Origin: Actinomycetota bacterium
GTDB taxonomy: Bacteria; Actinomycetota; Thermoleophilia; Gaiellales; Gaiellaceae
DNA: 5,015 nt
Assembly: GCA_013817555.1 (NCBI GenBank)
Contig: JACDCN010000178.1
Span: 1-5,015 of the forward strand
Reading direction: 5' to 3'
This document shows positions 1 to 4,855 of the stretch, piece by piece (within the stretch, counting starts at the first letter, position 1; each line of letters opens with the position of its first letter). The notes beneath the pieces were generated by a model. It saw nothing but the letters and a program-made list of their open reading frames with translations. It was not told the DNA's origin and searched no databases. The translations under genes and the position numbers were made by a program.

Positions 1-2
1 TT

Positions 3-242
3 ACCGTCCTCTGCGGCGCGCGCTATGGGCAGCGCGACAAGATCTTCGACGCCGTCATCGACAAGGTCGAGGTCAAGCAGCTCCGCGACCTGTCACCGCG
101 CGAGATCGAGCACGACAACCCCGAGCTCCGACGCACCGAGGAGATGGCGCACTTTCTGGGCCAGCTTTACAACCGCGAGGTGGGCGAGGACGACATCGTC
201 ACGGTGATCCGCTTCTCGCAGATCGTCGGTACGTCCAGCTAG
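3..242 (+). CDS. C-terminal part of a probable ASCH-domain (PUA-like) protein
   Basis: The 5' end lies outside the window. The open frame from base 3 gives the last 79 residues, ending at a TAG. The visible part has an ASCH-like pattern: a strand ending in a Tyr-Gly turn (CGARYGQRDKIF), a beta segment and Asp-Leu turn (DKVEVKQLRDLSPREI), a charged helix with a conserved-looking Leu-Tyr (FLGQLYNREV) and a final hydrophobic strand (DDIVTVIRFSQI). ASCH domains are small PUA-like folds proposed to bind RNA or modified nucleotides; some members are RNA- or nucleoside-directed hydrolases. No catalytic residue can be assigned from this fragment. The gene converges on the minus-strand zinc-ribbon gene and overlaps it by 3 bp. 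The domain call is made by eye; frame and stop are secure, the family less so. Confidence 0.65.
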   Translation, partial: TVLCGARYGQRDKIFDAVIDKVEVKQLRDLSPREIEHDNPELRRTEEMAHFLGQLYNREVGEDDIVTVIRFSQIVGTSS

Positions 243-520
243 CGACCCGGCTTCCGGATCGAGGTCCCGAAGAGCTCGGGCCGACGAACTTCCGCTCCGC
301 ACTCCTCGCACTCGACCGCGAAGGCCGACGGGATCGGGGCTGCGCAAGACGGACAGCGGTGCCGGAGCTCGCCTCCGCATTGGGGACAACTGGCAGGCAG
401 CTCGCTCTCGCCTTCGAGGAAGTAGCGCTGTGTGTGGCCGCAGCCCAGGCAGAAGGCGACCCAGTCGCCGAGCGTCTTCCGGCGTTCCTCTTGGATCCAG
501 TTGCGTTTGGGCTTGGCCAC
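239..520 (-). CDS. Small four-CxxC zinc-ribbon protein of unknown function
   Basis: The product has 93 residues. Four Cys-x2-Cys knuckles are visible: C24/C27 (CLGC), C45/C48 (CPQC), C56/C59 (CPSC) and C71/C74 (CEEC). This spacing fits two tandem zinc ribbons, each using two knuckles. The N-terminus is basic and aromatic (MAKPKRNWIQEERRKTLGDW) and the tail is also basic, which would suit nucleic-acid or protein binding; this is inference. There is no signal peptide or membrane segment. The start is a GTG at 518-520; an in-frame TGA four codons upstream rules out a longer form. There is no clear Shine-Dalgarno, but a TAGAGT box on this strand ends 8 nt before the GTG, so the message may be nearly leaderless. 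It is divergent from the dehydrogenase operon and convergent with the ASCH-like gene. I do not recognise a named family with certainty. Confidence 0.75.
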   Translation of the reverse strand: MAKPKRNWIQEERRKTLGDWVAFCLGCGHTQRYFLEGESELPASCPQCGGELRHRCPSCAAPIPSAFAVECEECGAEVRRPELFGTSIRKPGR

Positions 521-527
521 GAGCGGT

Positions 528-539
528 CACTCTAGAGTG
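528..539. promoter_or_regulatory. Perfect 12-bp palindrome between divergent genes
   Basis: CACTCTAGAGTG is its own reverse complement and sits between the divergent zinc-ribbon and E1 alpha genes. Each strand reads TAGAGT here, which fits a TANNNT type -10 hexamer, so it could be the -10 of the zinc-ribbon gene (minus strand), a dimeric regulator site, or both. A further TAGAGTG lies at 559-565. Function is inferred from position only. Confidence 0.4.
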
Positions 540-558
540 GGGCCGCAGGTGCCTTCGT

Positions 559-564
559 TAGAGT
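559..564 (+). promoter_or_regulatory. Candidate -10 element of the dehydrogenase operon
   Basis: TAGAGT fits the TANNNT pattern of housekeeping sigma factors. Transcription would begin near 571-573 and leave a leader of about 30 nt containing the GGAG ribosome site of E1 alpha. I see no good TTGACA-like -35 at the right distance, so the call is tentative. Confidence 0.35.
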
Positions 565-589
565 GAAGGCGACCCCGGGGCCGACGACT

Positions 590-593
590 GGAG
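590..593 (+). promoter_or_regulatory. Ribosome binding site that decides the E1 alpha start
   Basis: GGAG lies 8 nt before the ATG at 602-604, a standard spacing. The alternative in-frame GTG at 563 has no comparable site and overlaps the candidate -10 box, so the ATG is preferred. Confidence 0.65.
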
Positions 594-601
594 ATCACCG
601 C

Positions 602-1645
602 ATGGCCGTACGTGAAGCCGAGCCCGTAGGCTCGCTCCAGGAGGTGAAGGAGGCAGGACTCGACCGCGAGGACCTGCTCGGCATCTACCGCCACATGCTG
701 ATCACGCGCGCGATCGAAGAGCGTGGGCACATCCTCTACCGGCAAGGCAAGATCCCGGGCTCGTTCTACACGGGACGCGGGAACGAGGCCGCGGCCGTGG
801 GTGTCGCCACGGCGATGGGCCCGAACGACGTCGGGACACCGCTCCACCGCGACATGGGAGTCCACATCACCCGTGGCGTCGAGCCCTGGCGAATCATCGC
901 GCAGTACATGGGTCGCGAGGGAGGGCCGACGCGCGGTCGCGACGGGAACGTGCATATGGCGGCGCCGGAGTTGGGGCTCCACCCGATGGTCAGCCACCTC
1001 CCGGCGATGCTGCCGGTCGCAGTGGGAATGGCGCTGGCATTCAAGATTCGCGGCGACCGCCGCGTCGCGCTCGGCTGGTTCGGCGAAGGCTCGGCCGCGC
1101 GCGGGGATGCGCACGAGAGCATGAACATGGCCGGCGTGCGGCAGCTTCCTGTCGTGTTCATCTGCGACAACAACCAATGGGCCTACTCCACTCCGACCTA
1201 CCTCGGCTACCCGATCGAGCACGTCGCCGATCGCGCCGCCGCGTATGGCTTCGACGGCGTCGTCGTCGACGGCACGGATGTGCTGGCCGTATACCGGGAG
1301 GCGAAGGCGGCCATCGAGAAGGCACGTCAGGGCGGCGGGCCGACCCTCATCGAGTGCCTAACCCTGCGCATGGAGGGCCATGCGGTGCACGACGACGCGT
1401 TCTACGTGCCGAAGGAGATGTTCGAGCAGTGGGCTGCGCAGGATCCGATCGAGCGCTTTCGCACCTGGCTCCGGTCGAACGCAGACATGACCGACGACGA
1501 AGAGGATCAGATCACCTCCGTGGTGAAACGGCTTCTGAACGATGCGCTCGAGCGCGCGGAGGAGTCTCCGCTTCCCGATCCGTCCGGGCTCGAGCAGGGC
1601 GTCTACGCCTCCGCCGAAGACCTCGACACGCCCCACCACAAGTGA
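602..1645 (+). CDS. 2-oxo acid dehydrogenase E1 component, alpha subunit (thiamine diphosphate dependent)
   Basis: The product has 347 residues from the ATG at 602, normal for E1 alpha. With E1 beta it forms the alpha2beta2 decarboxylase that removes CO2 from a 2-oxo acid and transfers the acyl group to the E2 lipoyl arm in the cytoplasm. The dehydrogenase E1 domain covers roughly residues 25-325. The ThDP/Mg motif runs from G161-E162-G163 to N190-N191 with 26 residues between; GEG instead of GDG is also found in branched-chain E1 alpha, so it is not a defect. The GNEAAAVG segment and the LHRDMGVHITRG segment match the cofactor-proximal N-terminal motifs. The active-site loop reads GHAVHDD (H260, D264, D265), lacking the Ser of the regulated mammalian enzymes. 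It is the first gene of the operon, followed by E1 beta after 10 nt. Motifs lean to branched-chain 2-oxo acids (bkdA1/acoA/pdhA-like), so I give no symbol. Confidence 0.96.
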   Translation: MAVREAEPVGSLQEVKEAGLDREDLLGIYRHMLITRAIEERGHILYRQGKIPGSFYTGRGNEAAAVGVATAMGPNDVGTPLHRDMGVHITRGVEPWRIIAQYMGREGGPTRGRDGNVHMAAPELGLHPMVSHLPAMLPVAVGMALAFKIRGDRRVALGWFGEGSAARGDAHESMNMAGVRQLPVVFICDNNQWAYSTPTYLGYPIEHVADRAAAYGFDGVVVDGTDVLAVYREAKAAIEKARQGGGPTLIECLTLRMEGHAVHDDAFYVPKEMFEQWAAQDPIERFRTWLRSNADMTDDEEDQITSVVKRLLNDALERAEESPLPDPSGLEQGVYASAEDLDTPHHK

Positions 1646-1655
1646 TGGCGCTGCA

Positions 1656-2630
1656 ATGCCGGAGCTGACGTACATCCAGGCGATCTCGGATGCGCTGCGC
1701 CAGGAGATGCGGCGCGACCAACGTGTGTTCGTGCTCGGCCAGGACGTAGGTGTCTACGGAGGCGCGTTCAAGGTGACGCTCGGCTTCCAGGAGGAGTTCG
1801 GTCCGTGGCGGGTGATGGACGCGCCGCTCTCCGAGACGGCGATCGTCGGCGGCGCAACCGGCGCGGCGTTGATGGGCCTCCGCCCGGTCGCCGAGATGCA
1901 GTTCGCGGACTTCATCTCCTGCGCGTGGGATCACCTCGTCACCGTCGCCGCGAAGCAGTTCTTCCGCGGCCGCACGCCCGTGCCGATCGTCGTCCGCCTC
2001 CCTTCGGGCGGCGGGTTCTCGGGCGGGCCGTTCCATTCCCAGAACCCGGAGAGCTCGTTCGCGCACATCCCGGGCCTCAAGATCGTGTGTCCGGCGACGC
2101 CGCATGACGCGAAGGGACTGCTCGCGACCTCGATCGAGGATCCGAACCCGGTCCTCTATTTCGAGCACAAGCACCTCTACCGCCGCATCAAGGGCGAAGT
2201 GCCGGAGGAGCGCTACACGATCCCGTTCGGTCAGGCGCGCGTGCACCGCGAAGGAGACGACGCCGTGGTCGTGACCTGGGGCGCGATGGTCCATACCGCG
2301 TCCGATGCGGCCGACCAGCTAGCCGGCGAGGGATTCGAGGTCGAGATTCTCGACCTGCGGACGCTGATTCCCTGGGACAAGGCGCGCGTGCTCGAGAGCG
2401 TGAGGCGCTGCTCGAAGGTGCTCGTCCTCCATGAGGACACACGGACCGGAGGGTTCGGCGCCGAGATCGCGGCGACGATAGCCGAGGAGGCGTTCGAGGA
2501 TCTCGACGCGCCCGTGGTGCGCATCGCCGCCCCGGATACGCCGGTTCCGTTCTCGCCTGCGCTGGAGAAGGCGTTTCTCCCGCAAGTCGAGGACGTCGTG
2601 AAATCACTCCAGGAGCTCGCCGCCTACTAG
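1656..2630 (+). CDS. 2-oxo acid dehydrogenase E1 component, beta subunit
   Basis: The product has 324 residues, the usual length. The pyrimidine-binding transketolase domain covers about residues 4-180, and the transketolase C-terminal domain about 195-317. E60 in DAPLSETAIVGG is the glutamate that activates the ThDP aminopyrimidine ring, and H127 in GGPFHSQNPE is the expected active-site histidine. The segments NPESSFAHIPGLKIVCPATPHDAKGLL and FEHKHLYRRIKGEVPEE resemble branched-chain E1 beta more than classical pyruvate E1 beta. The ATG at 1656 is chosen because homology begins at once (MPELTYIQAI) and no start codon lies just upstream in frame. There is no strong Shine-Dalgarno; the 10-nt gap after the E1 alpha stop suggests translational coupling. 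The TAG stop is part of the CTAG that flanks the inserted element immediately downstream. Confidence 0.96.
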   Translation: MPELTYIQAISDALRQEMRRDQRVFVLGQDVGVYGGAFKVTLGFQEEFGPWRVMDAPLSETAIVGGATGAALMGLRPVAEMQFADFISCAWDHLVTVAAKQFFRGRTPVPIVVRLPSGGGFSGGPFHSQNPESSFAHIPGLKIVCPATPHDAKGLLATSIEDPNPVLYFEHKHLYRRIKGEVPEERYTIPFGQARVHREGDDAVVVTWGAMVHTASDAADQLAGEGFEVEILDLRTLIPWDKARVLESVRRCSKVLVLHEDTRTGGFGAEIAATIAEEAFEDLDAPVVRIAAPDTPVPFSPALEKAFLPQVEDVVKSLQELAAY

Positions 2631-2645
2631 TGGTCTCTCCGGGAA
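2627..2645 (+). repeat. Left inverted repeat of the MITE-like element (with CTAG)
   Basis: CTAGTGGTCTCTCCGGGAA is the exact reverse complement of 2776-2794. The first four bases are the probable target duplication and contain the E1 beta stop codon TAG. Confidence 0.9.
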
Positions 2646-2790
2646 ATACGGCGCCGCTCGGCCGGCTGCAAACGCTTCGTATTGCGTCGTCCTCAGTCGC
2701 CCCGATATCCATTGATATCGAGGCTCCCTGCGTCCTAGCACTGCTCGGTTTTCGCTCGGCCAATCAGCACCTGACTTCCCGGAGAGACCA
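2631..2790. mobile_element. MITE-like 160-bp non-coding element with CTAG flanks, inserted between E1 beta and E2
   Basis: The ends are perfect 15-bp inverted repeats, TGGTCTCTCCGGGAA at the left (2631-2645) and its reverse complement at the right (2776-2790). CTAG lies directly outside both ends (2627-2630 and 2791-2794), which reads as a 4-bp target duplication; because CTAG is palindromic, it equally extends the repeat to 19 bp. Similarity of the arms continues inward: 17 of the next 28 positions match, including GGCCG (2660-2664 with 2757-2761) and AAAC (2670-2673 with 2748-2751). A short hairpin marks the centre. No coding sequence is plausible inside. A CTAG-like 4-bp duplication is known for IS5- and IS701-type transposases, so mobilisation by such an enzyme is a fair guess; none is encoded here. 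Joining the flanks with one CTAG leaves 22 nt between E1 beta and E2. A structural RNA or attenuator is the alternative. Confidence 0.75.
2703..2720. repeat. Central hairpin of the MITE-like element
   Basis: CGATATC (2703-2709) and GATATCG (2714-2720) are inverted around a CATT loop. After one mismatch (2702/2721), GCC at 2699-2701 also pairs with GGC at 2722-2724. The hairpin centre (2711.5) is within 1 bp of the centre of the element (2710.5), so it forms the tip of one long imperfect palindrome. Confidence 0.8.
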
Positions 2791-2794
2791 CTAG
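2776..2794 (-). repeat. Right inverted repeat of the MITE-like element (with CTAG)
   Basis: All 19 bases match the left arm in reverse complement; the next base outward differs (A on the left, C on the right as read in the same orientation), so the perfect identity stops just beyond the CTAG. Confidence 0.9.
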
Positions 2795-2805
2795 GCTCGC
2801 CCAAC

Positions 2806-2815
2806 GAGGAGGAGA
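2806..2815 (+). promoter_or_regulatory. Strong ribosome binding site of E2
   Basis: GAGGAGGAGA is a near-perfect purine-rich Shine-Dalgarno region ending one base before the GTG start of E2; the first GAGG leaves a 7-nt spacer. It lies outside the inserted element, so E2 kept its own translation signal. Confidence 0.8.
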
Positions 2816-2816
2816 C

Positions 2817-4286
2817 GTGTCGACAGGAACCCAGATCGAGGTCGTGATGCCGCAGATGGGCGTGTCCGTCTCCGAAGGCACGATCACGAAGTGGCTCAAG
2901 CAGCCGGGCGAGGCGATCGCACGGGATGAGCTGTTGCTGGAGATCTCGACCGACAAGGTCGACACCGAGGTGCCGAGCCCCGGCGAGGGCGTGCTCGCCG
3001 AGATCCTGGTTTCGGAAGGTCAGACCGTGGACGTCGGCACCGTGCTCGGGCGCATCGGCCCCGCGGGCAGCGAGGCAGCGGCGTCCGCTCCCGAGGAGCC
3101 TGTTCCGGCTCCCGCTTCCGTTGAGCCGGCAGCCGTCGCTCCCGAACCGGCGCTCGCCGCTGCCGCACCCGTCGAAGCAGCACCTGCACCGGTCGCCGCC
3201 CCTCAGACCGAGACATCCGGGAACGGAAGAGCATTCGTCTCCCCCGTTGTCGCACGCATCGCCGCCGAGCACGGGGTCGATACCACTGCTGTAGCAGGCA
3301 CCGGCACCGGTGGACGCGTCACGAAAAAGGACATCCTGGCATTCATCGAGTCGGGAGCCTCGGCGCCTGCCGCCGTCCTGCCGGGACCGCCGAGCACCGA
3401 ACCGCAGCCGCCCGCCCCGGAGCCTGCGCCGATTCCCGAACCGGCGCCCGTTCCACGACCGCCGGACGAGACGCCGGAGCCGCAAACGATCCCCGTACCG
3501 GAGCCAATGCCGGAGCCACCTACTCCCCGACCTCCAACCCAGCCCGAACCGGCGCCCGAGCCTCAGCTCGGCCCGGGAGAGGTGCTCGAGCCGATGACCG
3601 CGATGCGACGCGGCATCGCGGACCACATGCGCCGCTCGCTCGACACGTCCGCGCATGTGACCAGCGCCATCGAGGTCGACATGTCGCGCGTCGTCGCGCT
3701 GCGGAAGAAGCTCAAGCCCGAGTACGAGCGGACGCACGGGGTGAACGTCACGTATCTCGCCTTCATCGCCCGGGCGGCGGTGGAGACGCTGAAGGAGTAC
3801 CCATGGATCAACGGCGAGCTCCGCGGGGAGAGCATCGTCACGCGGAGCAGCATCAACCTCGGCTTCGCTGTGGAGCTGGCGGACGGGAAGGGCCTGATCG
3901 TCCCCGTGCTGAAGAACTCGGAGACGCTCAACCTGCTCGGGATCGCGAAGGGCGTCGCGGACATCGCGGAGCGTGCGCGGTCGAAGAAGCTGCTTCCGGA
4001 CGAGGTGCAGGGGGGTACGTTCACGATCACGAACCCCGGCGGCTACGGCACCTTCCACGGAACCCCGGTGATCAGCCAGCCCCAGGCGGGGATCCTCGGA
4101 ACGTATGCGGTCGTCAAGCGCCCTTGGGTCATCCAGGACGAGATGGGCCAGGACGTGATCGCGGTCCGCCCGATCATGAATCTGACCCTGACCTACGACC
4201 ATCGTCTCGTCGACGGCGCACTCGCCGGTCGCTTCCTGCGGGACATCCGCGAGCGCCTCGAGAGCTGGGACGAGGCTGCGTATTAG
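2817..4286 (+). CDS. 2-oxo acid dehydrogenase E2 component (dihydrolipoamide acyltransferase)
   Basis: The product has 489 residues and is the core of the complex: it receives the acyl group from E1 on a lipoyl-lysine and transfers it to CoA. Domains in order: one lipoyl domain (about 5-81) with the lipoylated lysine K47 in EISTDKVDTEVPSP; an Ala/Pro-rich linker (82-138); a peripheral-subunit (E1/E3) binding domain (about 139-178, FVSPVVARIAAEHG to GRVTKKDILAFIE); a second, Pro/Glu-rich linker (180-253); and the catalytic acyltransferase domain (256-489). The catalytic motif is H462 and D466 in DHRLVDG, and TITNPGGYGTFHGTPVISQPQAGILG is the expected substrate-channel segment. The long linkers make it larger than a typical one-lipoyl E2 of about 400-450 residues. 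The GTG start is supported by the strong ribosome site. It is separated from E1 beta by the MITE-like insertion. The acyl substrate cannot be settled from sequence alone. Confidence 0.97.
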   Translation: MSTGTQIEVVMPQMGVSVSEGTITKWLKQPGEAIARDELLLEISTDKVDTEVPSPGEGVLAEILVSEGQTVDVGTVLGRIGPAGSEAAASAPEEPVPAPASVEPAAVAPEPALAAAAPVEAAPAPVAAPQTETSGNGRAFVSPVVARIAAEHGVDTTAVAGTGTGGRVTKKDILAFIESGASAPAAVLPGPPSTEPQPPAPEPAPIPEPAPVPRPPDETPEPQTIPVPEPMPEPPTPRPPTQPEPAPEPQLGPGEVLEPMTAMRRGIADHMRRSLDTSAHVTSAIEVDMSRVVALRKKLKPEYERTHGVNVTYLAFIARAAVETLKEYPWINGELRGESIVTRSSINLGFAVELADGKGLIVPVLKNSETLNLLGIAKGVADIAERARSKKLLPDEVQGGTFTITNPGGYGTFHGTPVISQPQAGILGTYAVVKRPWVIQDEMGQDVIAVRPIMNLTLTYDHRLVDGALAGRFLRDIRERLESWDEAAY

Positions 4287-4287
4287 T

Positions 4288-4313
4288 TGTGCGCCAGACA
4301 CTGTGCGCCAGAC
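4288..4313 (+). repeat. Two direct copies of a 12-bp repeat after E2
   Basis: TGTGCGCCAGAC occurs at 4288-4299 and again at 4302-4313 with AC between, a 14-bp period. The second copy runs into the left arm of the following hairpin. It is probably a small slippage duplication; no function is evident. Confidence 0.85.
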
Positions 4314-4340
4314 CGGAATCCGCTAGCGCGGATTCCGGTC
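4311..4340 (+). terminator. Probable transcription terminator hairpin after E2
   Basis: GACCGGAATCCGC (4311-4323) pairs perfectly with GCGGATTCCGGTC (4328-4340) around a TAGC loop: a 13-bp GC-rich stem beginning 24 nt after the E2 stop. No T-tract follows, as is common for hairpins at operon ends in high-GC bacteria, so it may terminate, pause, or protect the 3' end of the mRNA. Confidence 0.65.
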
Positions 4341-4361
4341 GCGCGGGTAGACCCCTTCATG

Positions 4362-4432
4362 TCGTGCCCCAGCCGCGTCAGCTCCGAGGTGCGAAGTCGG
4401 CAGGTTCGCTTCTGCGTCGGCTGTGGGCACGA
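4362..4432 (+). other. Long imperfect inverted repeat that could form a structured RNA ahead of the GFA gene
   Basis: Bases 4362-4375 pair with 4418-4432 in 14 base pairs with a single bulged T (4424), closing a 42-nt loop. Inside the loop GCGAA (4391-4395) can pair with TTCGC (4405-4409). This may be a second terminator-like structure of the upstream operon or a leader structure of the GFA-lipB transcript. Apart from the direct repeat, the hairpin and this structure I see nothing else in the 4287-4445 gap. Confidence 0.45.
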
Positions 4433-4433
4433 T

Positions 4434-4439
4434 TAAGCT
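4434..4439 (+). promoter_or_regulatory. Candidate -10 element for GFA-lipB
   Basis: TAAGCT fits TANNNT and ends 6 nt before the GTG at 4446, so transcription could begin at the start codon and give a leaderless message. No convincing -35 is visible. Confidence 0.35.
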
Positions 4440-4445
4440 AGGGGA

Positions 4446-4853
4446 GTGGCCGAGTTGACCGGAAGCTGTCTGTGCGGAGGTGTGCGATTCGAGGTGACCG
4501 AACCGTTCGAGCGCGTCGCCGCGTGCCACTGCGAGAGCTGCAAGAAGCTCTCCGGCGCCGGCGGCACGGTTAGCGGTCGCGTGCGCACCGAGGCCGTCCG
4601 CCTCCTCGCGGGCGAGGATCTCGTCAGAGGCTTCCAACCCGAGGCGGGGTCAGTGAAGACCTTCTGCTCGAAGTGCGGCTCGAACCTCTTCGGCGCCGGC
4701 TGGCCGGAGTCCGAGCACACGAGCGTTCGCCTGAGCGCGCTCGAGGCGCCGTACGAGGGTCGGATCGCATCGCACATCTTTGTCCGCTCACTCGCGCCCT
4801 GGGAAGTGCTGCCCGACGACGGGGCAGAGCGCTACGACGTGCGCCCGTCGTAG
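4446..4853 (+). CDS. GFA-family (CENP-V/GFA domain) zinc protein
   Basis: The product has 135 residues. The pattern is that of the glutathione-dependent formaldehyde-activating (GFA) fold: C8-x-C10 in GSCLCGGVRFEV, C27-x-C29-x2-C32 in ACHCESCKKLSG, and C74-x2-C77 in FCSKCGSNLFG, giving the seven expected zinc-binding cysteines. The founding member is linked to formaldehyde-glutathione chemistry, but most members, especially in bacteria without glutathione, have no known reaction; I would not call it a formaldehyde enzyme. Two starts are possible: GTG at 4446, or TTG at 4455. An AGGGGAG run (4440-4446) abuts the GTG but lies 8 nt from the TTG, which favours TTG if translation uses a Shine-Dalgarno; the TAAGCT box would favour leaderless GTG. 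An in-frame TAA at 4434 excludes a longer form. It is followed by lipB after 2 nt, so the two are probably co-transcribed and coupled. Confidence 0.9.
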   Translation: MAELTGSCLCGGVRFEVTEPFERVAACHCESCKKLSGAGGTVSGRVRTEAVRLLAGEDLVRGFQPEAGSVKTFCSKCGSNLFGAGWPESEHTSVRLSALEAPYEGRIASHIFVRSLAPWEVLPDDGAERYDVRPS

Positions 4854-4855
4854 CG

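Noticed and set aside
93..530. A 145-codon minus-strand frame overlapping the zinc-ribbon gene and the ASCH-like gene
   Set aside because: It is Arg-rich with no motif, and the overlapping alternative frame has four ordered CxxC knuckles.
563..601. Upstream in-frame GTG at 563 as the E1 alpha start (13 extra residues)
   Set aside because: No ribosome site of its own, overlap with a TAGAGT -10-like box, and a well-placed GGAG before ATG 602.
1082..1090. GEG in place of GDG as a sign of a dead ThDP site in E1 alpha
   Set aside because: The same variant occurs in active branched-chain E1 alpha proteins, and the rest of the motif through N190-N191 is intact.
1542..1655. Extension of E1 beta upstream to 1542
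   Set aside because: The extra residues overlap E1 alpha, are Ser/Arg/Pro-rich and unlike the family; homology begins at MPELTYIQ from ATG 1656.
2703..2720. Two GATATC copies as a CRISPR- or iteron-like repeat
   Set aside because: Only two short copies, placed as arms of a hairpin at the centre of a palindromic element.
3100..3560. Repetitive CCGGAGCC/CCCGAACC DNA in E2 as a separate repeat array
   Set aside because: It encodes the Pro/Ala/Glu linkers in frame, so the repetition follows from the protein.
2604..4301. A 565-codon open frame on the minus strand opposite E2
   Set aside because: Its product is Arg/Gly-rich low-complexity sequence with no domain; it mirrors the codon bias of E2, whose domains and catalytic residues are clear.
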